Shown here: piece by piece, positions 32,022-41,151 of the stretch
How the letters are laid out: the number at the start of each line of letters is the position of its first letter
Numbering within the stretch: position 1 is the first letter of the stretch
Assembly: GCA_038127535.1 (NCBI GenBank)
Contig: JAYPHU010000023.1
Coordinates: 1 to 60,249, forward strand
Source: JAYPHU01 sp038127535
GTDB taxonomy: Bacteria; Pseudomonadota; Alphaproteobacteria; Rhodospirillales; UBA2165
DNA: 60,249 nt
Direction of reading: 5' to 3'
The notes under the pieces: generated by a model
What the model saw: the letters and a program-made list of their open reading frames with translations, nothing else
What the model was told of the DNA's origin: nothing
The model's database searches: none
Program-made: the position numbers and the translations under genes

Positions 32022-32561
32022 CTACTGAGTAGGCTTAACCGTCGGCGGGGTCCAGCTTTTGACCACGACCGGGCGGCCTTTGTGGGACCGCATGATCTTG
32101 GGCCGGACCACCTGATCGACGCCCGGCGTGTCGTGGGCCTTGGTGAAGGCTTTGATCATATCTTCCAGATGAATTTCGGCGCGGTTGCCCCGCTTGAGCG
32201 ACACCCTGTACGCCGGCGACCTCCGGCACAATTTGCCGAGATAGTCTGCCGAATGGTGCCCGAACCGCCGCCACACGCTATCGGCAAAGTTCTTGGCGTC
32301 TTCGGGAATATCGGGCACACGCTCGAATGACGGACGGCCTTCTATCCAGGCCTGATGCACCGACGGCTCGATGGGGCCAGTTTCGTCAGCGACGAAAATC
32401 GCCGGCACGAACCGTTTACCGTTGTAGGCGACGGCGTAATAGGCCTGAGTTAGGAACAACAGGTGCTGCAGCTTGATCGGCTGGAGATATTCATTGTCGT
32501 TGAGCGCCCGGTCGGAAAACCAGAACGCAAGGTCGAAAACTGAGTCCACGGCAGACGGCAT
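32022..32561 (-). CDS. Panacea (DUF4065)-domain protein, SocA-like
   Basis: The 179-aa protein has the Panacea/DUF4065 core: LQPIKLQHLLFLTQAYYAVA, then NGKRFVPAIFVADETGPIEP and SVHQAW. The domain occurs in antitoxin-like partners of many unrelated toxins and in SocA, a protease adaptor of Caulobacter. No toxin gene is adjacent, so this copy may be a housekeeping alphaproteobacterial version. The C-terminus is basic (RPKIMRSHKGRPVVVKSW). Confidence 0.8.
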   Translation of the reverse strand: MPSAVDSVFDLAFWFSDRALNDNEYLQPIKLQHLLFLTQAYYAVAYNGKRFVPAIFVADETGPIEPSVHQAWIEGRPSFERVPDIPEDAKNFADSVWRRFGHHSADYLGKLCRRSPAYRVSLKRGNRAEIHLEDMIKAFTKAHDTPGVDQVVRPKIMRSHKGRPVVVKSWTPPTVKPTQ

Positions 32562-32648
32562 TGGAAAATCACAGCCCCTTTGTCATCGCAATGTGCCTAA
32601 TAGTATAGGATTCCCTTAAGAATCAGTTCAAGGGGTGGCAGAAAATCC

Positions 32649-33632
32649 TCAGAACTGCTTGATGATACGATTTCGGAGCGTGCCGAGCCCCGACATCTCC
32701 AATTCGATCACATCGCCGTGGTTGAGATACTGGTTATGCTCCAGCCCGCAGCCGCCGCCGACCGTGCCGGACGCCAGAAATTCGCCGGGATACAACGTCT
32801 CTTCCCGGGAAATATGCGCGATCAGGTCTGCAAAATTCCAATGCAGGGTGCCGGAATCGCCGGTGGAAATGTCCGCACCGTTGATCCTGGACGTCATGGT
32901 CTGCGCATAGGGATCGAACTCGTCGGCGGTGACAATCCACGGACCGATCACATTGCCCGTGTCGAAATCCTTGCACTTTCCGGGACCCAATTGGCCGGAC
33001 ATTTCCGGGAACTGTGTGTCGCGCGCACTAACGTCATTGAAGATCGAATAGCCGAAGATGTGATCGTGGGCGGTCTCCTTGGGGATGTTCTTGCCGCCGC
33101 TTTTGATAAAGCAGCCAAACTCAAACTCATAGTCCATCTGTTCGGAGAAACTTGGCCAGAGGATATCCTCCTCTGAGCCGATAACGGAAAACCGATTGGC
33201 TTTATAGTAAATGGGCTGTTCATAGAAGACCTCCGGAATGCGGAACAACCCTTTCTCCTCGATTTCCCGCATGGCCGCTTCCGGATCCGGGGAGGCCTCC
33301 GCCCGAAGTTTTTTTAGCATTCCGAACGCCCCGATCAGATGGGTCTCAAAGCAAAGGCAGTCTCTGATTTGCGGCGGCCGGGGGATCGGCGCCAACAGCT
33401 TCACGGATGAAATTGGGATCGTTTCTGCATCGTCATCAACGGTTAGCTCTTGGATCATGCCCAACGCCGCATCTCCGCCTTCGATCAGCGCCAACATTGA
33501 GGCGAAATAGGGTGATGGCATTCCGGCCTTGATCTCGTGTAACTCCTGAAGATCAATCAGCAGATCATCATTCCCGACGACCAGGCCTACCCGCGCCTGG
33601 CCGCCGGATGACATGTATGTCGCCAGTTTCAT
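32649..33632 (-). CDS. Fumarylacetoacetate hydrolase (FAH) family protein
   Basis: The 327-aa protein shows the FAH fold with the metal-site pattern IRDCLCFETHLIG..., MDYEFEFGCFIKSGGKNIPK and YSIFNDVSARDTQ, and the family end FLASGTVGGGCGLE. Its metal carboxylates (in DYEFEFG and the catalytic region) are present. These enzymes hydrolyse or decarboxylate 1,3-dicarbonyl products of aromatic catabolism. It is a single-gene unit with no obvious partners, diverging from the TPR glycosyltransferase gene. Confidence 0.87.
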   Translation of the reverse strand: MKLATYMSSGGQARVGLVVGNDDLLIDLQELHEIKAGMPSPYFASMLALIEGGDAALGMIQELTVDDDAETIPISSVKLLAPIPRPPQIRDCLCFETHLIGAFGMLKKLRAEASPDPEAAMREIEEKGLFRIPEVFYEQPIYYKANRFSVIGSEEDILWPSFSEQMDYEFEFGCFIKSGGKNIPKETAHDHIFGYSIFNDVSARDTQFPEMSGQLGPGKCKDFDTGNVIGPWIVTADEFDPYAQTMTSRINGADISTGDSGTLHWNFADLIAHISREETLYPGEFLASGTVGGGCGLEHNQYLNHGDVIELEMSGLGTLRNRIIKQF

Positions 33633-33749
33633 GCTCTTCTCCCCGCCTCCGAACCGTACGTAAATTAATGATCATCCTCCGGACATCCGCAACCCTCATT
33701 TACCCCGCTTTAACATTCACTGCCGATAATCGTCTTAAACACTGCCCAA

Positions 33750-35669
33750 ATGAGGGAATTTCCGGTGAATCAGCCTCTTAACATCGCCAAGCCTGTGAAT
33801 TCGGACGATGCGCCGTCGGTCGAGATGGCCCGGACGAAGCTGCAACAGCAGGACCTCGCCGGTACGGAATCAATCTGCCGCACGCTCATTCGCGACAATC
33901 CCAAGCACGCCGAGGCAATCCTGATGTTGGCGCAGGTCGCGCGACTCAGCGGTCATACCGAACAAGCGCTCCGGCTTTTCAAAAAATCCGTGAAACTGGC
34001 GCCCGACCGTGCCGAAGGGCATTTTCATCTCGCCAATTGCCACTACGATTTAGGCGAGCTCGACCAGGCCATTTCGGCCTACCGCCGCGCCCTGGAAATC
34101 AACCCGGCGCTGCATGCAGCCGAGATAAATCTGGCCAACACCTTACTCGCCACCAATATGGAGGAGGAAGCTGTTGAGCTGTCGGAAGCGACACTGCAAG
34201 TGTATCCCAACTCCGTCCAGGCGCTGAGCAATCTCGCCCAGGCCAATATGCGGCTCGGCGATCTGTGGGAAGCCCGGCAGAACCTGACCGATGCTCTTGG
34301 TCTGGCACCCGGCCACCCCGAAATTCTCAATAATCTCGGCGTTGCCTGCCAGTTACAAGGTGATGTGGACAGCGCCATCGATCATTTCCGCGCCGGGCTA
34401 GCCGCCGACCCGCACAATGACCTCAGCCGTCGAAACATCCAAGTTGCTGTGCTGAACCAGCCGGACGTTTCCCCGGTCGATCTGTTCTCGCTCCATCGCA
34501 GCCTAAACGCCGGACTGGCCGGCAGACGTCAGGTTCGGGACAACTTCAATCACCTAGACCGTTCGACCGATCGAAAGCTCCGCGTGGGAATTCTCTCCTC
34601 GGACTTCTGTGATCATCCGGTGGGGCGCAACGTGATTCCGCTGATCGAGAATTTGGACAGTAACGCCGTCGAGATATGGCTTTACTCAGCCAACGAAACA
34701 GAGGATTCCCTAACCGGGGAGTTCCAGTCTCTGGCCGACAATTGGGCCGATGTCGGCGGGTATAGCGACGAGGCCATAGCCGAATATATTGCCGCCGATC
34801 ACGTGGACATCATGATCTATCTTGCCGGCCGATTTAACCGCAATCGTTCGGAAGTCGCGGCCTACCGCCCTGCCCCCGTGCAGATCAGTTTTCACGACTG
34901 CGCCACCACCGCCGTACCGGAGATGGATTACTGGCTGACGGACGAGTACTTCCACCCGGAAGATACAAGGGAACTGTTCACCGAAACGCTGTACCGCCTG
35001 CCGGCCTTCTATCAGTTCCGCCCGCCGGAATACGCCCCGCATCCGGCAAAGCCACCGATGAGCTCCGCCGATCACGTGACTTTCGGCTCCTTCAGCAAGC
35101 CTGAGAAGATCAATAATCAGGTGCTCGACGTCTGGTGCGACATCCTGACAGCGCTGCCCAAGTCGGAGCTGATCCTCAAATACCGGAATTTCTTCAGCGA
35201 CAACCGGCTCAAAAAGGTTTGGTTGGCTAAATTCACAGGCCGGGGCATCGATTCCGATCGGGTGCATCTCATGGCTCAGGACGACTTTTATTCCGATCAT
35301 TTGGCGCTCTATAGCCAAGTGGACATTACCCTGGATCCCTTCCCTTTCAACGGCGCTACAACGACGTTTGAATCCCTCTATATGGGTGTGCCGGTAGTTG
35401 CTCTGGAAGGTGAGCACTTCGTTGACCGGGTCGCGGGCAATTTCATGACCCACTGCGGCGAAGCGGATTTGGTGGCCGCCAATCGGCAGGCCTACCTCCA
35501 AACCGCCGTAAATCTCGCGAATTCATCGGAAAAACTCAGCGCTTTGCGGCTGACGCTCCGCCAGCAATTGCTCCAATCCACCCTCTGTGACGCCAAAAAA
35601 TATGCGCGGAATATGGAATTCGCCCTTCAGGACATGTGGCGGACTTGGTGTAACAGTCAAATTCACTGA
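33750..35669 (+). CDS. TPR-repeat O-GlcNAc-transferase-like (SPINDLY, GT41) protein
   Basis: This 639-aa protein has six to seven N-terminal tetratricopeptide repeats (about 25-225; for example AEGHFHLANCHYDLGELDQA and AEINLANTLLATNMEEEAVE) and a C-terminal GT41 catalytic domain (about 265-625). The catalytic part has VGILSSDFCDHPVGRNVIPL, YRPAPVQISFHDCATTAVPE, VTFGSFSKPEKINNQVL and TLDPFPFNGATTTFESLYMG. Bacterial members transfer sugars onto flagellin or other proteins, or take part in glycan synthesis. The acceptor cannot be told here. It lacks membrane segments. Confidence 0.88.
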   Translation: MREFPVNQPLNIAKPVNSDDAPSVEMARTKLQQQDLAGTESICRTLIRDNPKHAEAILMLAQVARLSGHTEQALRLFKKSVKLAPDRAEGHFHLANCHYDLGELDQAISAYRRALEINPALHAAEINLANTLLATNMEEEAVELSEATLQVYPNSVQALSNLAQANMRLGDLWEARQNLTDALGLAPGHPEILNNLGVACQLQGDVDSAIDHFRAGLAADPHNDLSRRNIQVAVLNQPDVSPVDLFSLHRSLNAGLAGRRQVRDNFNHLDRSTDRKLRVGILSSDFCDHPVGRNVIPLIENLDSNAVEIWLYSANETEDSLTGEFQSLADNWADVGGYSDEAIAEYIAADHVDIMIYLAGRFNRNRSEVAAYRPAPVQISFHDCATTAVPEMDYWLTDEYFHPEDTRELFTETLYRLPAFYQFRPPEYAPHPAKPPMSSADHVTFGSFSKPEKINNQVLDVWCDILTALPKSELILKYRNFFSDNRLKKVWLAKFTGRGIDSDRVHLMAQDDFYSDHLALYSQVDITLDPFPFNGATTTFESLYMGVPVVALEGEHFVDRVAGNFMTHCGEADLVAANRQAYLQTAVNLANSSEKLSALRLTLRQQLLQSTLCDAKKYARNMEFALQDMWRTWCNSQIH

Positions 35670-35776
35670 TTTTTTCGCCTGATACCCGAAAATTTTCCTT
35701 AAAAAGTCTGGTTTCGTCTGGTGCCGTGCTGTTAAATTACGGTCAACCAATAAGCGTTGATAACTATGAGGCAAGC

Positions 35777-36247
35777 ATGTCCTATCAGATAAAGATGACT
35801 GTCAATGGGAAGGAAGTCTCCGGAGAGGTTGAAGGCCGGACACTTTTGGTCCAATTTCTCAGGGAACATTTAGGCCTGACCGGCACCCACGTCGGTTGCG
35901 ACACGTCCCAATGCGGCGCCTGCACGGTGCACCTAGATGGCCGCGCGGTGAAGTCCTGCTCTTTGCTGGCAGCCCATGTAGACGGCCACGATGTGGTTAC
36001 CATCGAAGGCCTGGCGGACGGCGATAAGCTGCATCCGATGCAGGAAGCCTTCCGTGAACACCACGCCCTGCAGTGCGGTTTCTGCACCCCCGGCATGGTG
36101 ATGAGCGCTATCGGCATCGTCGACGACAATCCCGATCCCTCTCACGAGGAAATCCGGCATGCTCTCGAAGGCAACATCTGCCGCTGCACCGGCTACCACA
36201 ACATCGTGCTGGCCATCGAAGCGGCCGCCAAGGATATGAGGGGTTAA
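35777..36247 (+). CDS. CO/xanthine dehydrogenase-type [2Fe-2S] small subunit
   Basis: The 156-aa protein has a plant-ferredoxin [2Fe-2S] domain (GCDTSQCGACTVHLDG) and the four-helix second cluster (QCGFCTPGMVMSAIG, NICRCTGYHNIV). It shuttles electrons between molybdopterin and FAD in the xanthine oxidase family. ATG 35777 is preferred over the upstream frame extension to 35726, which is not family-like. The FAD subunit starts 4 bp later. The molybdopterin-binding large subunit is not adjacent on either side. Confidence 0.93.
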   Translation: MSYQIKMTVNGKEVSGEVEGRTLLVQFLREHLGLTGTHVGCDTSQCGACTVHLDGRAVKSCSLLAAHVDGHDVVTIEGLADGDKLHPMQEAFREHHALQCGFCTPGMVMSAIGIVDDNPDPSHEEIRHALEGNICRCTGYHNIVLAIEAAAKDMRG

Positions 36248-36251
36248 GCCG

Positions 36252-37043
36252 ATGTACGATTTCAATTATCAACAAGCTGCTTCTCAGGACGACGCAGTTT
36301 CCAAGCACGGTTCCGCAGAGGATGCCCGATTTCTAGCCGGCGGCATGACATTGGTTCCGGTTCTCAAGCAACGCCTCGATCAACCCAGTGACCTGGTAGA
36401 TCTTGGCTATGTCGGCGACATGGTTGGCATCTCCGAAGAAGGCGGCGCCATCGTGATCAAGGCGATGACCACTCACCATGCGGTGCATTCGTCGGAGCTA
36501 GTGCAATCCAAAATACCGGCGCTAGCCTATTTGGCTGGCACCATCGGTGATCATATGGTCCGCAACCGGGGCACAATCGGCGGTTCTCTTGCCAACAATG
36601 ACCCAGCGGCCAGCTATCCGAGCGCCGTTTTAGCCCTGAACGCCACGATCAACACCAACAAACGCAGCATCTCGGCCGATGAGTTTTTCACCGGCATGTT
36701 TGATACGGCGCTGGAAGAAGGTGAGCTGATCACCAGCGTTTCGTTTCCCATTCCGGAACAGGCCGGCTACAAGCACTTTCCCAACCCGGCATCCCGGTAC
36801 CCCATCGTTGGTGCGTTTGTCGCCAAGACGGGCAGCGGCGTGCGGGTCGGTGTGACCGGGGCAGGCCCCTGCGCCTACCGGCAGACCGAGTTCGAGGAAG
36901 CTTGGGCCGACGGCAACCTGGATGCGGAGAAGATCAAGGACATCAAAGTCAGCGCCGATGGCCTGAACTCTGATATCCACGCCAGTGCGGAGTATCGGGC
37001 GCATTTGATCAATGTGATGGCCCGGCGCGCCATTGGGGGCTAG
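36252..37043 (+). CDS. CO/xanthine dehydrogenase-type FAD-binding medium subunit
   Basis: The 263-aa protein has the two FAD motifs of the family, FLAGGMTLVPVLKQRL (residues about 29-44) and TIGDHMVRNRGTIGGSLANN (about 97-116), and a C-terminal CO_deh_flav domain with LEEGELITSVSFPIP. It takes electrons from the [2Fe-2S] subunit. It is followed 36 bp later by XdhC, not by the catalytic subunit. Confidence 0.93.
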   Translation: MYDFNYQQAASQDDAVSKHGSAEDARFLAGGMTLVPVLKQRLDQPSDLVDLGYVGDMVGISEEGGAIVIKAMTTHHAVHSSELVQSKIPALAYLAGTIGDHMVRNRGTIGGSLANNDPAASYPSAVLALNATINTNKRSISADEFFTGMFDTALEEGELITSVSFPIPEQAGYKHFPNPASRYPIVGAFVAKTGSGVRVGVTGAGPCAYRQTEFEEAWADGNLDAEKIKDIKVSADGLNSDIHASAEYRAHLINVMARRAIGG

Positions 37044-37078
37044 CCGCCCGCGCATTTCAGACGATAAGAGGCGCAGCC

Positions 37079-38083
37079 ATGGCCGAAGATGATGTATTAG
37101 GACAAGCTGCGGATTGGATGGGTGACGGCAAGGACGTCGCCCTCGCCACTGTGATCGGTACGTGGGGCTCGTCCCCGCGCCCAGTCGGCAGCCAAATCGC
37201 CGTGGATACGGACGGTGCCTTTGTGGGCTCCGTTTCCGGCGGCTGCATTGAAGGTGCGGTCATCGGCGAAGCACTGAATTCCATCAACGACGGTCAGGTT
37301 CGGGTGCTCAATTTCGGGGTCACCAACGAGCAGGCCTGGGAAGTCGGCCTGGCCTGCGGCGGCGATATTAAAATCTTCGTCGAGAAGGCCACCGATAAGG
37401 CCACCGTCAGCCGCCTGGCCAGCGAACGTCCCCTGGCCACGGTCACCGATATCCAAACCGGCGAGCGCAATTTTGTCACCAGCGACGATGTGGAAGGCCC
37501 CCTCGCCCTCACCGACGAGATGCTGGGTAACGTGCGCCAAGCCATCAGGGATGACCGCAGCAAGCTGTTCGATCAGGACAGCCAATCGCTGTTCGTCCAA
37601 GTCTTCAACAAGCCTCTGCGCATGCTGATCATCGGCGCGGTGCATATTTCACAAGCCCTGGTGCCAATGGCGGCGACCGCCGGCTTTGATGTCACTGTGA
37701 TTGATCCCCGCGGTTCGTTCGCCACCGACGCCCGGTTCCCCGGGGTAACCCTTAGCGAGGAGTGGCCGGATGACGCGTTGAAAGAGCTCGCGCCTGACGC
37801 TCGCACCGCCGTTGTCACCCTAACTCATGATCCCAAACTGGATGATCCCGCGCTGGAAATCGCGTTGAAGTCCGACGCCTTCTACATCGGTTCTCTAGGC
37901 AGCCGCCGCACACATGCCTCTCGCTTGGAACGGCTGGGCGAATTGGGCTTTGGCGAAGATGATTTCTCACGGATCAATGGCCCGATCGGATTGAATCTGG
38001 GCGCAACGTCGCCGGCAGAAATCGCCGTTTCCATCCTCGCTCAAATCGTCGCCGCCAAGCACGGTAAGCTGAACGATTTATGA
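37079..38083 (+). CDS. XdhC/CoxI-family molybdenum-cofactor maturation protein
   Basis: The 334-aa protein has the XdhC N-terminal domain (WGSSPRPVGSQIAVDTDGAF, VSGGCIEGAVIGEAL) and the C-terminal NAD(P)-fold XdhC_C domain (DAFYIGSLGSRRTHASRLER, GLNLGATSPAEIAVSILAQI). XdhC proteins bind sulfurated molybdenum cofactor and insert it in xanthine-oxidase-type enzymes. It overlaps the MoeA-MocA gene by four bases, so both are coupled to the CoxS/CoxM genes. Confidence 0.92.
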   Translation: MAEDDVLGQAADWMGDGKDVALATVIGTWGSSPRPVGSQIAVDTDGAFVGSVSGGCIEGAVIGEALNSINDGQVRVLNFGVTNEQAWEVGLACGGDIKIFVEKATDKATVSRLASERPLATVTDIQTGERNFVTSDDVEGPLALTDEMLGNVRQAIRDDRSKLFDQDSQSLFVQVFNKPLRMLIIGAVHISQALVPMAATAGFDVTVIDPRGSFATDARFPGVTLSEEWPDDALKELAPDARTAVVTLTHDPKLDDPALEIALKSDAFYIGSLGSRRTHASRLERLGELGFGEDDFSRINGPIGLNLGATSPAEIAVSILAQIVAAKHGKLNDL

Positions 38084-39723
38084 AATTCGGCTCCATCCCG
38101 CTGAGCGAAGCGGAGGGCGCGATCCTGGCCCACAACGCACGCCTGCCCGAACGCGTCCTCAAGAAAGGCCGGGTGCTCAGCGTCGATGACATTGACCTCT
38201 TTAGATCCGCCGGCATTGAGGAAGTGGTCGCCGCGCGCCTGGAAGCCGGCGATGTCGCCGAAGACCCAGCCGCACAGCGCATCTCCGAGGCGCTCGCCGG
38301 CGACAACGTTAAGGTGGGCGACGCCTTCACCGGCCGCTGCAATCTGATCGCCGAAAAATACGGTGTCATCGTCTATGACCAGGAAAAGCTCAACGCCGTC
38401 AACTTGATCGACGAGACCATCACGGTGGCCACGACACCCGCATACGAGGTGGTCACGCCGGGTCAATTGATTGCCACCATCAAGATCATCCCCTTCGCCG
38501 TGAGCTACGACTTGGTGAAGCAAGCAGAGACGGTGGCGCGACTGGATGCGCCGCTAATTGACATCTATCCGTTCGACGCGCGCAGCGTCGGCCTGATTCT
38601 CACCCGGCTGCCGGGCATGAAGGAGAGCATCCTTGATAAAACCGTGGAAACAGCCGCGGCGCGCGTTGAGGCCTATGGCAGCACCATTTCCGAGGTCATC
38701 CGCTGTGGACATGTCCAGGTGGAAGTGGCCGAGGCCATTGCCGAGCTTCAGAACAAAGGCATCGAGATCATTCTGATCTTCGGCGCCTCCGCCGTGGTTG
38801 ACCGCCATGACGTGTTGCCGGCGGCCGTGGTGGATGCCGGCGGCACCGTGGATCATTTCGGCATGCCGGTAGATCCCGGAAACTTGCTCTTTATCGGCAC
38901 GTTGGATGACCAACCGGTCGTGGGCATGCCCGGCTGCGCCCGCTCCCCCAAGCTCAACGGTTTCGACTGGGTCCTATGGCGGCTACTGGCCGGGGTACCG
39001 GTGACGCCCAAGGACATCATGCTGATGGGCGGCGGGGGGCTGCTGAAGGAAATCTCCGAACGCGGGCAATTGCGCCAAAGCGGCGACGGCGGTGCGGAGG
39101 TTGCCGAGGCACGCGAGCCCCGTATCGCCGCGCTGGTTCTGGCGGCTGGGGCCTCCAGGCGCATGGGCGCGCAGAACAAGCTACTGGTGGACGTCGAGGG
39201 TCAACCGATGGTGCGCCGCGTCGTTGAGACCGTGGCGGCCGCGAAGCAAGTTGCTTCCATCACCGTGGTCACCGGCCATGAGGCCGATAAAGTGAGAGAG
39301 GCCCTAGCGGGACTGGATGTCGCCTTCGTCCACAATTCCGATTACACCGACGGGCTGAGCACCTCCGTCAAGACCGGGCTGGCGGCTCTCTCCGGCGACA
39401 CGGACGGGTTTGTCGTTTGCCTGGGCGACATGCCGCTGATCTCGACGACCATACTGGATGAGCTGGTCAAAGCGTTCGATCCGGTGGAGGGGCGGTCCAT
39501 CTGCGTGCCGGTTCATGGCCGCAAACGCGGCAACCCGGTGATTTGGTCCACTGAATTCAAAGCGGAAATGGCCGGGCTGAGCGGCGATATCGGCGCCCGG
39601 TATCTATTAGAAGAACATGCCGATCGGGTGTTTGAGGTTTCCATCGAAGAGGATTACGTCCTGTTCGACGTGGATACGCCGGAACGGCTGAAGCAGTTAC
39701 AGGACCGCCTAAACCAGGCATAA
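38080..39723 (+). CDS. Fusion of MoeA/MoaB-like molybdopterin-binding domain and MocA-type nucleotidyltransferase
   Basis: The 547-aa protein fuses two functions. Residues about 1-340 form a MoCF_biosynth-type molybdopterin-binding domain (LILTRLPGMKESILDKTVET, IEIILIFGASAVVDRHDVLP, VGMPGCARSPKLNGFDWVL). Residues about 350-547 form a GT-A-type NTP transferase with LVLAAGASRRMGAQNKLLVD and VCLGDMPLIS, as in MocA, which makes molybdopterin cytosine dinucleotide. The fusion would give both halves of cofactor maturation for the Cox-like enzyme. Start overlaps XdhC by four bases. Confidence 0.9.
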   Translation: MKFGSIPLSEAEGAILAHNARLPERVLKKGRVLSVDDIDLFRSAGIEEVVAARLEAGDVAEDPAAQRISEALAGDNVKVGDAFTGRCNLIAEKYGVIVYDQEKLNAVNLIDETITVATTPAYEVVTPGQLIATIKIIPFAVSYDLVKQAETVARLDAPLIDIYPFDARSVGLILTRLPGMKESILDKTVETAAARVEAYGSTISEVIRCGHVQVEVAEAIAELQNKGIEIILIFGASAVVDRHDVLPAAVVDAGGTVDHFGMPVDPGNLLFIGTLDDQPVVGMPGCARSPKLNGFDWVLWRLLAGVPVTPKDIMLMGGGGLLKEISERGQLRQSGDGGAEVAEAREPRIAALVLAAGASRRMGAQNKLLVDVEGQPMVRRVVETVAAAKQVASITVVTGHEADKVREALAGLDVAFVHNSDYTDGLSTSVKTGLAALSGDTDGFVVCLGDMPLISTTILDELVKAFDPVEGRSICVPVHGRKRGNPVIWSTEFKAEMAGLSGDIGARYLLEEHADRVFEVSIEEDYVLFDVDTPERLKQLQDRLNQA

Positions 39724-39772
39724 AAAATAACCGCCGCGCCGGCCGATCTGTGTCCCCAACTTTCGATATACC

Positions 39773-40204
39773 CTAAACCGTCAGGCTCAGCTCCTCGCCG
39801 AGTTCGGCGAGCTCGCCATAGATGACATCGTGGGTCAACTCGTACGACGCAATCCCCTTGGAGATGCTGACCGTGGAGCCGCCGCCGGTCATCGGCGCGC
39901 CGCCCGTGCCGCCCTGATTGAGAACAGTGGCGAACGCTTCGGCGAAGGTATGAGTGTTAGTTGCCACCATCGGCGTATTGATCCGCCGGTTGGGTGCCTG
40001 CGGCGCATCCCCGCGATTGCGAGCGCGGCGTTGATCAAGGCTTAGCTCTTCCTGACGGTATCCAAGCCGGTCGTTGACTATAGCGGAATAGGTTTGGATT
40101 TCCCCCACCGTTTCTTCTTTAATGGTGCGCGAAACCGAGTGTCCGGCGAGTCGGTTCACCGCCGGGATCGAATTCGGTTGTGCTACTTTGGCCGCTAAAG
40201 CCAT
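39773..40204 (-). CDS. Hypothetical protein, 143 aa
   Basis: I do not recognise this protein. It is soluble and polar, with an Arg/Gln-rich middle (LDQRRARNRGDAPQAPNRRI), a Gly/Thr-rich linker (NQGGTGGAPMTGGGSTVSIS) and an acidic end (HDVIYGELAELGEELSLTV). There is no signal peptide. Length and codon pattern support a real gene. It is oriented against the molybdenum-enzyme genes and is 50 bp from their end. Confidence 0.55.
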   Translation of the reverse strand: MALAAKVAQPNSIPAVNRLAGHSVSRTIKEETVGEIQTYSAIVNDRLGYRQEELSLDQRRARNRGDAPQAPNRRINTPMVATNTHTFAEAFATVLNQGGTGGAPMTGGGSTVSISKGIASYELTHDVIYGELAELGEELSLTV

Positions 40205-40292
40205 TTACGCCACCGTTGCATAGTACACCACGGCTTAGGTATATCTTAATTTATTATTAAGGGTCAAAGACTCAGGGACTATTTGGCCGTGA

Positions 40293-41096
40293 CTATTGAT
40301 ATTCTCTCATAAAATCAATGACTTTGGCAGCGACGCCGAAGTCATACAGATCATTGTGACCGGCGGCCTCCAACTGCAAAAACGACTTCGGTCCACGCGC
40401 CGCCTCAAACAGTTCTTTGCCGAACTTCATTGGCACCACCCGGTCCTGCATCCCATGCACAACCAGGATCGGTTCCTCGACCCGCGTTATCTTTTCCATG
40501 GAATCGAACCGGTCCCGAACCAGATACCTCACCGGCATATAGAAATAGTGATGCTGCGCCACATCGGGAATGGAAATATAGGGCGCCTCTAGCACAACGC
40601 CGTTTACACGATTCTTGGTGGCCAACTCTATGGCTATGCCGGTGCCAAGGGACTCACCGTACAGAACAACTTGGCCGCTCTGCACGCCCTTTCGGGCCAG
40701 GAACGACATGGCGGCGTCCCCGTCGGCATAGAGTCCCTCTTCCGTCGGCTTCCCGGGATTGCCGGCATAGCCGCGATAACTGAGCAACAGCAACCCATAC
40801 CCCGCATCCAGATAGGCCCGGATTTTTCCACCACGGTGCCCAATGTGGCCGCCATTGCCATGGAGGTAGAGAATGATCTGACGGCCTGCGGTCGCCGGCT
40901 TGAACCAGGCCAGCAATTTTAGTCCATCACTGGTCTCGACACTGACTTGTTCAATGTCCGGTACGCCATAGGCGGCTGGGTCCGGCCTGTCCCCCGACGG
41001 GTGGTACAATAGCGTGCGCTGAAATAGGAATAGGCAGGCCAAAAAGCCGACATAAACAGCGATAACAGAGAGAATGATCGACATTAAGCGGCGCAT
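40293..41096 (-). CDS. Membrane-anchored alpha/beta hydrolase (BEM46/ABHD13-like)
   Basis: The 267-aa protein has one N-terminal membrane anchor (IILSVIAVYVGFLACLFLFQ) followed by an alpha/beta hydrolase fold. It has the oxyanion strand LYLHGNGG, nucleophile motif YGESLGTG, Asp in GMQDRVVP and catalytic His in AAGHNDLYD. This layout resembles the BEM46/YfhR/ABHD13 family, whose substrates are generally unknown (acyl-protein or lipid esters suspected). It is a single gene next to two small lipoproteins on the same strand. Confidence 0.87.
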   Translation of the reverse strand: MRRLMSIILSVIAVYVGFLACLFLFQRTLLYHPSGDRPDPAAYGVPDIEQVSVETSDGLKLLAWFKPATAGRQIILYLHGNGGHIGHRGGKIRAYLDAGYGLLLLSYRGYAGNPGKPTEEGLYADGDAAMSFLARKGVQSGQVVLYGESLGTGIAIELATKNRVNGVVLEAPYISIPDVAQHHYFYMPVRYLVRDRFDSMEKITRVEEPILVVHGMQDRVVPMKFGKELFEAARGPKSFLQLEAAGHNDLYDFGVAAKVIDFMREYQ

Positions 41097-41151
41097 CTGG
41101 TGTGGCGCGCTGTTGAGAGAGGGCCTACGCCCAATCGAATGTCGGTGCTAA

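Noticed and set aside
35726..35776. 17-residue N-terminal extension of the [2Fe-2S] subunit
   Set aside because: The extension is not like the family; ATG 35777 gives the usual length and start.
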